DNA of 40,997 nt, taken from contig SVHF01000017.1 in NCBI GenBank assembly GCA_015055975.1, positions 1-40,997 of the forward strand. The letters are read 5' to 3'. The notes beneath the pieces were generated by a model. The model was not told the origin of the DNA, searched no databases, and worked only from the letters and a program-made list of their open reading frames with translations. The stretch is from Clostridiales bacterium. GTDB lineage: Bacteria > Bacillota > Clostridia > Christensenellales > UBA3700. Shown here piece after piece: positions 32,570 to 40,189 of this stretch (position 1 is its first letter; every line of letters begins with the position of its first letter). Position numbers and translations under genes: made by a program.

Positions 32570-34558
32570 ATGCAACTAAAAAATATAAAAGGGGTCGGTG
32601 ATAAGACCCTTTTTAAGTTAAGAAAGCTAGGTATAGAAAATATAGACGATTTGGTTCGTTTTATGCCAAAGTTCTATTGGGATATGACCAAAGAAAGCGA
32701 TTTGAAAAATTGCGATCAAGGGGATTATGTTTTACTAAAAGGTAAGGTTGTAAAAAAGACTAAGCCTGTTAAAATTCGTGGATCTTTATCCATTGTCAAA
32801 GCAGATTTTGAAACTCAAGGTAAAAAAATCAAGTTAACTTGGTTTAACACACCATACGTAACTGGTCAAATTGAACTTAATGAAGATTATCTATTTTGGG
32901 GAAAGATTTCTCTAAAAGATGGAATAGTTTTAACTAACCCAGCCTTTGAAAAGGCTGAAGGAAGCAAAAGATTACAAGGTGTAGTGCCAATTTACCCACT
33001 TCGCGGCCATGTTGGACAACAACAATTTAGAAATTGGATGGAAGAAGCGCTTAAAGCGGATATCACATCTCCTGCAGATAAATACGCCAATATTTCTTTT
33101 AAAGAAGCTTTGTATCATGTGCATTTCCCAACCTCTATGGATGACATGAGATTTGGTAAAACTAGAATCAATCTAGAAAACCTTATCATGCAATATATAG
33201 CATATAGAAAAAACAAGAATGTTGTGTCAGAAAAGAAGCTAAGACTATATGGACAAAGCGGTTCGGTTTTGGACGCCACAATCAACAAGTTACCATATAG
33301 ATTAACACAATCTCAAGATATAGCTCTTCATGAAATTGTGAACGATTTAAAAGGCCCATTTAGAACAAACAGAATGCTTTTAGGTGACGTGGGCTCTGGT
33401 AAAACTGTTGTTGCGCTTTTATCTTCTTTATATGCAATTAAAAATGGATATCAAGTAGCAATAATGGTTCCAACAGAAATTCTTGCTCGTCAGCATTTTA
33501 TGAATGCACAAAAGCTTTTGAAAGATGAGAATCTTAACATTGCGATTTTGACAAGTTCAACAAAGGCACAAGAAAGAAAACTTATTTTAGAAAAGTTGAG
33601 ATGTGGAGTTATTGATTTAGTTGTAGGCACACATGCAGTTTTAAATGATAAAGTAGAATTTAAAAATTTATCTTTCATAATAATTGATGAGCTTCATAAA
33701 TTTGGTGTTAAGCAAAAAGGAACGTTAGAAGAAAAGGCAAGACAATGTGATGTTCTATCGATGTCTGCAACTCCAATTCCAAGAGCAATTGCTTTAACTA
33801 TGTATGGAGACTTAGCAATATCTCAACTAAAGCCAAGAGAGGGAACATCTAAAGTTACGACTCATATCATGGGAGATGATAAGCTTCCAGGTATGTATAA
33901 ATTCATTGAAGAAAGAGTGCAAACTGGAGAGCAAGCATATATTGTTTGTCCACTTGTTCTAGATTCAGAAGGGTTAGAAGTATATAGTGCAAAGCACTTA
34001 TATAAAGATGTAGTAAATGGCCCTTTAAAGAATGTAAGAGTAGGCCTTATTTATGGGGCAATGAAGGATAAAGAAAAGAATGATTTAATGCAGTCTTTCT
34101 ACAATAAAGAAATTGATGTTTTAATCGCAACAAGCGTAATTGAAGTTGGTATCGATTCTCAATACGCATCCATCATGACAGTTTTAAATGCAGATAGATT
34201 TGGCTTAGCGACACTTCATCAACTTCGTGGAAGAATTGGAAGAAAAGCAGGTCTTCGTTCTTATTGCTTCTTGCACACATCAAAAGATATAGAAAACGAA
34301 AGATTACAAGCTCTTGTAAACAATAAAGATGGTGACGCAATTGCTGAATATGATGCATCTGTTAGAGGTTATGGAGATTTCTTAGGTGAGCGTCAATCGG
34401 GAAGTTCATTTAAAGGCGATGCAATTATTACAAAGCAAGTTATTCAAGAGTGTAAGAGAATTTCAGATCTTCTATTGCAAGATCCATCTTTTGATATGTC
34501 GCAATTTGTTAACATCGACGTTTATTTAGAAAAATTACAAAATATTAGTCTTAACTAA
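32570..34558 (+). CDS. recG: ATP-dependent DNA helicase RecG
   Basis: This 662-residue branched-DNA helicase remodels stalled forks and D-loops. It has an N-terminal wedge/OB domain (1-230), Walker A G-D-V-G-S-G-K-T at 272-279, motif II D-E-L-H (DEQH in most RecG), S-A-T-P-I-P-R and the C-terminal L-H-Q-L-R-G-R-I-G-R. The N-terminal helical extension is short, as in Bacillus. Only a weak AGG serves as SD. It follows fakA by 28 bp, the serine dehydratase genes that intervene in Bacillus being absent. Confidence 0.96.
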   Translation: MQLKNIKGVGDKTLFKLRKLGIENIDDLVRFMPKFYWDMTKESDLKNCDQGDYVLLKGKVVKKTKPVKIRGSLSIVKADFETQGKKIKLTWFNTPYVTGQIELNEDYLFWGKISLKDGIVLTNPAFEKAEGSKRLQGVVPIYPLRGHVGQQQFRNWMEEALKADITSPADKYANISFKEALYHVHFPTSMDDMRFGKTRINLENLIMQYIAYRKNKNVVSEKKLRLYGQSGSVLDATINKLPYRLTQSQDIALHEIVNDLKGPFRTNRMLLGDVGSGKTVVALLSSLYAIKNGYQVAIMVPTEILARQHFMNAQKLLKDENLNIAILTSSTKAQERKLILEKLRCGVIDLVVGTHAVLNDKVEFKNLSFIIIDELHKFGVKQKGTLEEKARQCDVLSMSATPIPRAIALTMYGDLAISQLKPREGTSKVTTHIMGDDKLPGMYKFIEERVQTGEQAYIVCPLVLDSEGLEVYSAKHLYKDVVNGPLKNVRVGLIYGAMKDKEKNDLMQSFYNKEIDVLIATSVIEVGIDSQYASIMTVLNADRFGLATLHQLRGRIGRKAGLRSYCFLHTSKDIENERLQALVNNKDGDAIAEYDASVRGYGDFLGERQSGSSFKGDAIITKQVIQECKRISDLLLQDPSFDMSQFVNIDVYLEKLQNISLN

Positions 34559-34564
34559 TATCCG

Positions 34565-34573
34565 TGATATAAT
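34565..34573 (+). promoter_or_regulatory. Extended -10 promoter of uvrC giving a leaderless mRNA
   Basis: TGATATAAT (34565-34573) lies 6 nt before the uvrC ATG at 34580, so the transcript should start at the A of the ATG. No SD is present. The 13-mer TGATATAATATCA here is identical to that at 123-135. Confidence 0.65.
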
Positions 34574-34579
34574 ATCAAT

Positions 34580-36400
34580 ATGAGTTTAATTGAGCAAAGA
34601 CTAAAAGATTTACCAATGGATCCTGGCGTATACATTATGAAGTCCAAAGAGGGACAAATTTTGTATGTTGGGAAAGCACGCCATTTAAAAAATAGAGTAT
34701 CTCAATATTTTGGTAATAATTCAAATAGAACTGAAAAAGTTTTGAAACTTGTTTCAAAAGTATACGATTTTGAATACATAATAACTCGTAACGAAGTAGA
34801 AGCTTTAGTTTTAGAGAATAACTTAATTAAACAGCACAAGCCACCATATAACATTCTTTTAAAAGATGACAAGAACTATCCATTTATAAAGATAAATGTT
34901 AAAAAGCCATTCCCAAAGGTAGAAGTTGTAAGAAGATTGAAAGTTGATGGGGCAAAATATTATGGCCCATATATGATTGGCGTTTCTTCAAAAGATATTC
35001 TAGATTTGATATATTCTGCATTCCCTCTAAGAACTTGCAATCTAGATATGAAGCATATTCCAAAGAATCATAGACCATGTTTAAACTATCATATTAAAAA
35101 GTGTTTAGCTCCATGCATCGGAAATATTACAGAAGAAGAGTATATGCAAATCATTTCAAAAGTCATAGACTTTTTGAATGGAAATGATAAAGAAGTAGAA
35201 GAGATTTTAAAAAGTAAAATGCAAGCTGCATCCGATGCTGAAGATTTCGAACTTGCCATTTTGTATAAAAAGAAATTAGAAACGCTAGATAAGCTTATAA
35301 GAAAGCAAGTAACGGCACTTCCAAAAGATTTCAATTTAGATATCTTTGCAATTGCTACAAATGGCTTAAATACGGTTGTAGACGTTTTGTTTGTAAGAGG
35401 AGGAAAATTGCTTGGCTCAGATAAGCAAATCATCAATGATTTGTCTTTAACTCCTGAGCAAGCTTTATCTAATTATATTATTTCATTCTACGATAACATT
35501 AAATACATTCCAGATGAGATAGTAACAGCAATCCCTCTTGAAGATGCAGATGTAATTTCTCAATATCTAACAGAAAAGAAGGGAACAAAAGTAAATACTA
35601 TTAATCCTCATCAAGGTGCAAGAAAGCAACTTGTAGATATAGCTCAAAATAACGCAAATGATTATCTTGAAAAATCTTTAACACAAAAAGAAAGAAAAGA
35701 TAACCTAACAGTTGGTGGCGTTTTGCAACTACAAGAATATTTGCATTTAAAGAAGATCCCAATTCGTATGGAATGTTACGATATATCTCATATTCAAGGA
35801 ACAGATAAAGTCGCTTCAATGGTTGTAACTATAAATGGAGAAGCTGCAAAATCTCAATATAGAAAATTCAAGATAAAGACAGTTGAAGGGAACAACGATT
35901 TTGCGTCATTAAAAGAAACTCTACTTCGTAGATTGACGAAATTTGACGATAAAGATGAAAGCTTTTCAGCCGTTCCAGATTTGCTTGTAATCGATGGTGG
36001 TAAAGGCCAATTGAGCTCGGTTAAGGAAATCATGGATGAGATAGGTTGTAATATCGAAGTTATCTCACTTGCAAAAAGAGAAGAAGAGGTATTTGTCCCA
36101 GGAAGAAGTGAACCATATGTGTTGCCAAGAAATTCATATGCACTAAAACTATTGCAAAGAATAAGAGATGAGGCACATAGATTTGCTATCACTTTCCATA
36201 GATCACAACGTCTAAAGCGTCAGACAAAGTCAGAACTTGACGAAATTAAAGGACTTGGACCTAAAAAGAAAGAAATACTTCGCGATGCATTTAAGACAAT
36301 TGACGATATTAAAAATGCTTCAATTGAAGAATTGAATCTTGTGAAGGGTATAGATAAAACTACAGCACGTAATGTATATGAGCATTTCCACGTTGACTAA
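34580..36400 (+). CDS. uvrC: UvrABC excision nuclease subunit C
   Basis: This 606-residue protein makes both incisions in nucleotide excision repair. It has the N-terminal GIY-YIG nuclease (P-G-V-Y-I-M, then L-Y-V-G-K-A-R-H-L-K-N-R-V), a cysteine cluster region around 150-175 (C-N, C-L, C-L-A-P-C), the UVR motif (about 195-235) for UvrB contact, and the RNase H-like nuclease with I-Q-G-T and D-G-G-K-G-Q-L. Two helix-hairpin-helix motifs (about 550-606) complete it. Length and order are normal. uvrA and uvrB are not in the window. Confidence 0.97.
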   Translation: MSLIEQRLKDLPMDPGVYIMKSKEGQILYVGKARHLKNRVSQYFGNNSNRTEKVLKLVSKVYDFEYIITRNEVEALVLENNLIKQHKPPYNILLKDDKNYPFIKINVKKPFPKVEVVRRLKVDGAKYYGPYMIGVSSKDILDLIYSAFPLRTCNLDMKHIPKNHRPCLNYHIKKCLAPCIGNITEEEYMQIISKVIDFLNGNDKEVEEILKSKMQAASDAEDFELAILYKKKLETLDKLIRKQVTALPKDFNLDIFAIATNGLNTVVDVLFVRGGKLLGSDKQIINDLSLTPEQALSNYIISFYDNIKYIPDEIVTAIPLEDADVISQYLTEKKGTKVNTINPHQGARKQLVDIAQNNANDYLEKSLTQKERKDNLTVGGVLQLQEYLHLKKIPIRMECYDISHIQGTDKVASMVVTINGEAAKSQYRKFKIKTVEGNNDFASLKETLLRRLTKFDDKDESFSAVPDLLVIDGGKGQLSSVKEIMDEIGCNIEVISLAKREEEVFVPGRSEPYVLPRNSYALKLLQRIRDEAHRFAITFHRSQRLKRQTKSELDEIKGLGPKKKEILRDAFKTIDDIKNASIEELNLVKGIDKTTARNVYEHFHVD

Positions 36401-36411
36401 AATTAAATAAA

Positions 36412-36417
36412 TATAAT
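36412..36417 (+). promoter_or_regulatory. Probable -10 of the HAD phosphatase gene
   Basis: TATAAT lies 12 nt before the ATG at 36430; the leader would be about 5-6 nt and has no SD. No clear -35 is seen. Read-through from uvrC is an alternative. Confidence 0.4.
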
Positions 36418-36429
36418 ATTATATAGACT

Positions 36430-37260
36430 ATGAAATACAAGGCACTATTTACAGATTTTGATGGAACACTATTTTCGGATAACTTCACGGTCTCTGAAAA
36501 AGATATTGCCGCAATAAAAGATTATACAAGCCGTGGCGGAAAGTTCTTTATATCTACAGGGAGATTGTTCAATTCAATATATCCATATTTGAAAAATATG
36601 AATGTTAAATCTGACATGATTGTTGTATCTCAAGGAGCTGAAGTTTACGATGTTAATACAAAGCAACCGCTATTTAGAGAATTAATCTCTTTAGATTTAG
36701 CATCTCGAATTATTTCATACATCTATGATTACATCAAAATTAACCCAACAATTACTGCTATGTTGTATATAGATGATGAAGTATATTTTTTGGATAGACT
36801 TCCAGAATATAGAGAAGCATTTTGTAACATCTTAAAGATCAAGCCACACATTTTAGATTGTTCGCTTCAAGAGTTTTTGGATAAGGTTCAAAAAGAGCCT
36901 TCAAAGATTTTGGTAATGCTTGAAGAAAACCATATCCAAGAATTTATAGATGGTGGAATTAAAGCGTTAAATGGTGATGCAGTTTTTTGTGAATCAAGAA
37001 AATTTTTGATAGAAATAATGCCAAACGGAATAAACAAGGGAACAGCTTGCGAATTTGTTGCAAAGCAATATGGAATTCCTATGGAAGATGTCATTTGCGT
37101 AGGTGATTCAGATAACGATTTATCTATGATAAAAGCAGCAGGTTTAGGAGTTGCTACAGAAAATGCATTGGATAGAGTAAAAGTGCATGCAAAATATATT
37201 GCACCATCTTGTAATGATAGTCCAATTGCGAATATTATAGAAAAGTTCTGCAGCGACTAA
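36430..37260 (+). CDS. Cof-type HAD-superfamily phosphatase
   Basis: This 276-residue haloacid-dehalogenase hydrolase of the Cof (IIB cap) type probably dephosphorylates sugar phosphates or nucleotides. The nucleophile is in D-F-D-G-T-L (D8, D10), motif II is I-S-T-G-R, motif III is the Lys in G-I-N-K-G-T-A, and motif IV is G-D-S-D-N-D-L-S-M. The alpha/beta cap sits between about 85 and 190. Substrate cannot be predicted. It lies between uvrC and hprK in the same direction and lacks an SD. Confidence 0.9.
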   Translation: MKYKALFTDFDGTLFSDNFTVSEKDIAAIKDYTSRGGKFFISTGRLFNSIYPYLKNMNVKSDMIVVSQGAEVYDVNTKQPLFRELISLDLASRIISYIYDYIKINPTITAMLYIDDEVYFLDRLPEYREAFCNILKIKPHILDCSLQEFLDKVQKEPSKILVMLEENHIQEFIDGGIKALNGDAVFCESRKFLIEIMPNGINKGTACEFVAKQYGIPMEDVICVGDSDNDLSMIKAAGLGVATENALDRVKVHAKYIAPSCNDSPIANIIEKFCSD

Positions 37261-37261
37261 A

Positions 37262-37300
37262 AAATATATCTAATGGATTAAGATATATTTATGATATAAT
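37262..37300 (+). promoter_or_regulatory. hprK promoter with upstream inverted repeat
   Basis: TGATATAAT (37292-37300) is an extended -10 giving a ~20-nt leader with GAGG (37317-37320) as SD. Directly upstream, AAATATATCT (37262-37271) and AGATATATTT (37281-37290) form a perfect 10-bp inverted repeat with a 9-bp spacer. It covers the -35 zone and lies 2 bp after the preceding gene. It could be an operator or an AT-rich hairpin at the end of the upstream transcript. Confidence 0.6.
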
Positions 37301-37326
37301 AAATGTTAGGGGCAATGAGGTAGAAT

Positions 37327-38259
37327 ATGTTAAATTATGAAGATTTAGAACCAGTTCAAATAAAGATTCATGAATTTTGCGAGAAGTGCAATGTTGAATT
37401 ATTAGCTGGTGATGAAACAGAATATATGTCATTTACATCTGTGTTAATCAACAGACCAGGTTTGTTCTTAGCAGGATTTAAAGAATATTTTGGTTATTTT
37501 AGAATTCAGCTTATCGGTAATGCTGAACACTATTATCTAAAATCCCTAGATGAAGACAAGAGAAATGCAGCAATTGAGAGTTTATTCTCTCAACATATTC
37601 CTTGCATTATCTATTCAAGAGGTATTTCTCCATCAGAATTTGAATTTGAAATGGCTGCAAAATACCACATTCCTTTGATGGGTGCTAAATCTACTACAAC
37701 ATATTTGTCTAACATCATTTCAAACTACCTAGAAGAAATCTTAGCTCCAATGACAACAATCCATGGAACATTGATGGATGTTGCAGGTGTAGGCGTTTTA
37801 ATTACTGGTGAATCTGGTATGGGTAAGAGTGAAGCTGCGCTTGAACTTGTTCAACGTGGACATAGATTGATTTCAGACGATGTTGTTATATGTAAGAGAA
37901 TTAGTGATAAAGTCGTTGGAACATACCCAGAAAAAACAAAGTTTTTAATGGAAGTTAGAGGTCTTGGTATCATCGACGTTGCTGCGATGTATGGTACAGG
38001 ATCAGTATTAAATGAAGAAGAAATCATGCTTATCGTTAATTTGAAGAATCTAACAGATAAGGCAGATTGCGAAAGAGTAGGAAGTAAGATTGAACATGAA
38101 AAGATTTTGGATTTAGAAATTCCAAAATATAGCGTTCCAGTTTTAGCTGGTAGAAGTGTAGCTGTATTAATTGAGGTTGCAGTTAGAAACTTCCGTCTAA
38201 AGAACATGGGACAAGATGCATTTGAAACATTACTTGCAAGAACAGGATTAATGAAATAA
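37327..38259 (+). CDS. hprK: HPr kinase/phosphorylase
   Basis: This 310-residue protein phosphorylates HPr (and Crh) on Ser46 and reverses it, the switch of carbon catabolite repression in Bacillota. The N-terminal domain spans 1-130. The Walker A is G-E-S-G-M-G-K-S at 161-168, followed by R-G-H-R-L-I-S-D-D-V. The family signature E-V-R-G-L-G-I-I-D is near 215. Length is normal. Its stop shares one base with the next small gene. An HPr-like gene lies about 1.6 kb downstream on the other strand. Confidence 0.97.
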   Translation: MLNYEDLEPVQIKIHEFCEKCNVELLAGDETEYMSFTSVLINRPGLFLAGFKEYFGYFRIQLIGNAEHYYLKSLDEDKRNAAIESLFSQHIPCIIYSRGISPSEFEFEMAAKYHIPLMGAKSTTTYLSNIISNYLEEILAPMTTIHGTLMDVAGVGVLITGESGMGKSEAALELVQRGHRLISDDVVICKRISDKVVGTYPEKTKFLMEVRGLGIIDVAAMYGTGSVLNEEEIMLIVNLKNLTDKADCERVGSKIEHEKILDLEIPKYSVPVLAGRSVAVLIEVAVRNFRLKNMGQDAFETLLARTGLMK

Positions 38260-38441
38260 TGAACAATTACGAATTAATGAAAAGAGCTGAAAGATATGAT
38301 GAGGACTTCGATGCAATAATCGAAGAAGAAAACAGCGTTGAAAAAGCCACTGAAATCTCTGAAACTGCAGCTGAAAGATTTAAAAGAAAATATAAAGAAT
38401 TTTACACGGATATCAAACTATCTCATAAAGAGGACTGGTAA
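38259..38441 (+). CDS. Unrecognised 60-residue charged microprotein
   Basis: The gene starts in the stop of hprK and its last base is the first base of the next gene, so it is locked between two coupled reading frames. The protein is highly charged (E/D/K/R rich), has no membrane segment or cysteine, and is likely helical (A-E-R-Y-D-E-D-F-D-A-I-I-E-E-E near the start and A-A-E-R-F-K-R-K-Y-K-E-F near the end). I do not recognise a family. The one-base overlaps on both sides are the main evidence that it is translated. Confidence 0.65.
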   Translation: MNNYELMKRAERYDEDFDAIIEEENSVEKATEISETAAERFKRKYKEFYTDIKLSHKEDW

Positions 38442-39286
38442 TGGAATATTTAGTTTCTTCGTGGCGTCCTATTATAATGCCAATAAGCATATTGCTTATT
38501 GCGTTGCTTGTTTTTTCAGTTGTTAAACTAAGAAACAATAGGGCTCTTGCAGAGAAACTTTGTTATTACATTTTAGGCTTTACTATTATTTATAAGACAT
38601 TCGATTATGTGATTTATTGCGTAGTTTTGAAAAATGGTTGGAATGCGCAAATTCCAGTTGAGATTTCACAACTTGCATATTTCTTCTGTCCACTTGCATT
38701 TTTCACAAGAAATAAGTGGATAAGAGATGGTGGGGCATTTATTGGCGTTTTAGCAGGCTTCATCCAATTAGTATCAATAACGGTTGCTCCGGATAGATTT
38801 GCGCGTGTTGGTCTTGCTATTTCAGAATTTACTGAATCAACTATGCTTCATTATCTAGTTCTTTGGGGCGGAGTTGTTCAAATATGCTGCATTGAAAAAT
38901 TGCAATGGAAGAATCTTTGGAAAACATATACATTCTTCCTATTCGTCTTATTATGGGGCGTTCTAGCTTCATATACTTGGATGTTTGGAACAGATTATGG
39001 CCATCCAAATGAGCCGGCAAATATAGGCTTTACACAAAGAGCAGACATCTTACCAGATGTGATTTTGGAAAGATTCCCATGGCTTACTGAAAATCATTTG
39101 TTTATAATACCGTATTTGATTTTGCTTTTCATATTTACAGCAATTGTGTATGGCATTTCAAATTGGTCAATGAAAAACGTTCCTGAACAAGAACCATCAA
39201 TATATGGGCTTGGATGGAGTGGATTTAAAAAGTTTATGACATCAAACGATGTTGCAAAATCGTATAACGATTTAGACAAAAAATAA
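38441..39286 (+). CDS. Multi-pass membrane protein, possibly YwaF/TMEM164-like
   Basis: This 281-residue protein has about six or seven hydrophobic segments (near 10-30, 40-62, 72-88, 95-118, 130-150, 162-182 and 222-243) and a charged C-terminal tail. The layout, with a polar-flanked E-I-S-Q-L-A-Y-F-F-C-P-L-A-F-F segment in helix three and a His in the middle helices, recalls the YwaF/TMEM164 family (TIGR02206). The characteristic H-L-C-x-L core is not intact, so this is a tentative family suggestion. It is coupled to the preceding microprotein by a one-base overlap and has no SD of its own in the gap. Function unknown. Confidence 0.6.
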   Translation: MEYLVSSWRPIIMPISILLIALLVFSVVKLRNNRALAEKLCYYILGFTIIYKTFDYVIYCVVLKNGWNAQIPVEISQLAYFFCPLAFFTRNKWIRDGGAFIGVLAGFIQLVSITVAPDRFARVGLAISEFTESTMLHYLVLWGGVVQICCIEKLQWKNLWKTYTFFLFVLLWGVLASYTWMFGTDYGHPNEPANIGFTQRADILPDVILERFPWLTENHLFIIPYLILLFIFTAIVYGISNWSMKNVPEQEPSIYGLGWSGFKKFMTSNDVAKSYNDLDKK

Positions 39287-39305
39287 TTGACTATTTCTAG
39301 TCAAT
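39286..39305 (-). terminator. Terminator shared by convergent gene ends
   Basis: ATTGACTA (39286-39293) pairs with TAGTCAAT (39298-39305) around TTTC. On the minus strand it is followed by TATTTTTTG, a good terminator for the DUF4364 gene, whose stop lies inside the stem. On the plus strand only CAAATTTTC follows. Its 5' base is the last base of the membrane-protein stop codon. Confidence 0.75.
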
Positions 39306-39818
39306 CAAATTTTCATGGATATGTTCGTATATAATCGGTGCTTTATCCGCCCAGTTGTTGTGGATCCATTTTGCTTTACGCTTATCTTGGACAACAACTT
39401 TTAATTCCATCAAAGTGCATGCAGCACTTTCGATTTTTAGGGCAGCAGTGTATGTTCCATCCGCATTTTTATAGTAGTCAGAAACGTATTCTTGTTTCTT
39501 GTTATATGACAATCTATTCTTTTTAACAAAGCTTGAAATTTCTTCTCTTACACTTAGAGGAATCTTTGTATAAAAATATGACAAGCCATCTCTTGAGTTG
39601 ATAGTAATACCAAATCTTGGAGTAGAGGCTTTTGGAGTTAGGTTAACCAAAAGATTTTGCTTTATTAGTTCTTCAAAGCAACTTCTAAATTCAGTGTATG
39701 GAAGCCAATCTGGATGATTAATAAAGATATCGTTTATGATATCTTCTTTTAGTGGAATCTCCATTTGGTCGAAAAAATATAGAATGATTAACTTACTGGT
39801 TTCTTGTATATCAGCCAT
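39297..39818 (-). CDS. DUF4364 family protein
   Basis: This 173-residue soluble protein matches the DUF4364 pattern common in clostridia. An N-terminal winged-helix-like region (S-K-L-I-I-L-Y-F-F-D-Q-M-E-I-P-L-K-E-D-I-I) is followed by an F-x-x-C-F-E-E-L-I-K-Q-N-L-L helix, a beta-wing, then a second alpha/beta part from about 85 that ends in W-I-H-N-N-W-A-D-K-A-P-I-I-Y. A regulatory, DNA-binding role is often presumed; no target is known. It starts 2 bp after the HPr-like gene without its own SD, so it is co-transcribed and probably coupled. Confidence 0.8.
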   Translation of the reverse strand: MADIQETSKLIILYFFDQMEIPLKEDIINDIFINHPDWLPYTEFRSCFEELIKQNLLVNLTPKASTPRFGITINSRDGLSYFYTKIPLSVREEISSFVKKNRLSYNKKQEYVSDYYKNADGTYTAALKIESAACTLMELKVVVQDKRKAKWIHNNWADKAPIIYEHIHENLID

Positions 39819-39820
39819 AA

Positions 39821-40051
39821 TTATTTGCAGATATATGGAGAAATCTCTTTAATTAAATCGTCACAATCTGTAGCGTAGATCTCTAAAACTACTGGCTTGT
39901 TTAAATCTAGAGAGAAAATACCTAGTAGTGATTTTGCATCAACTACATATCTTCCGCTTCTTAAATCCATTTCAAAATCATACTTTGAAATGATGCTTAC
40001 AAAATGTTTAACGCTGTCTGTTGTATTTAATAAAATTACAATTGATTTCAT
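39821..40051 (-). CDS. HPr-like (Crh-like) protein lacking the active-site histidine
   Basis: This 76-residue protein has the HPr length and fold pattern. Its segment V-D-A-K-S-L-L-G-I-F-S-L-D-L aligns with the V-N-x-K-S-I-M-G-V-M-S-L of HPr, so the Ser46-equivalent (Ser of K-S-L-L-G) is kept. Where HPr has G-L-H-A-R-P-A, this protein has L-N-T-T-D-S-V-K, so the His15 phosphorylated by enzyme I is gone. That combination defines Crh in Bacillus. Clostridial proteins of this type are usually labelled HPr family. The ATG at 40051 is chosen because GAGGAG lies 7 bp upstream and the promoter's transcription start is near 40074. A role as an HprK substrate or sensor is inferred. Confidence 0.75.
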   Translation of the reverse strand: MKSIVILLNTTDSVKHFVSIISKYDFEMDLRSGRYVVDAKSLLGIFSLDLNKPVVLEIYATDCDDLIKEISPYICK

Positions 40052-40080
40052 AATCGTGCTCCTCGTATTGTTCATTGATT

Positions 40081-40109
40081 ATTATATTTAAGAATATAAA
40101 AAAAATCAA
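40081..40109 (-). promoter_or_regulatory. Promoter of the HPr-like/DUF4364 operon
   Basis: On the minus strand, TTGATT (40109-40104), a 17-bp spacer and a perfect TATAAT (40086-40081). Confidence 0.8.
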
Positions 40110-40141
40110 TAGAGATAGGGGATTGCTTTCTATTTATGTAA

Positions 40142-40170
40142 TTGATTTTAATAAGCAAATATTATAAAAT
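40142..40170 (+). promoter_or_regulatory. Promoter of the final plus-strand gene
   Basis: TTGATT (40142-40147), a 17-bp spacer and TAAAAT (40165-40170), divergent from the previous promoter. GAGGTGAG (40179-40186) then leads to the ATG at 40190. Confidence 0.65.
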
Positions 40171-40189
40171 ATTTACTTGAGGTGAGCAT

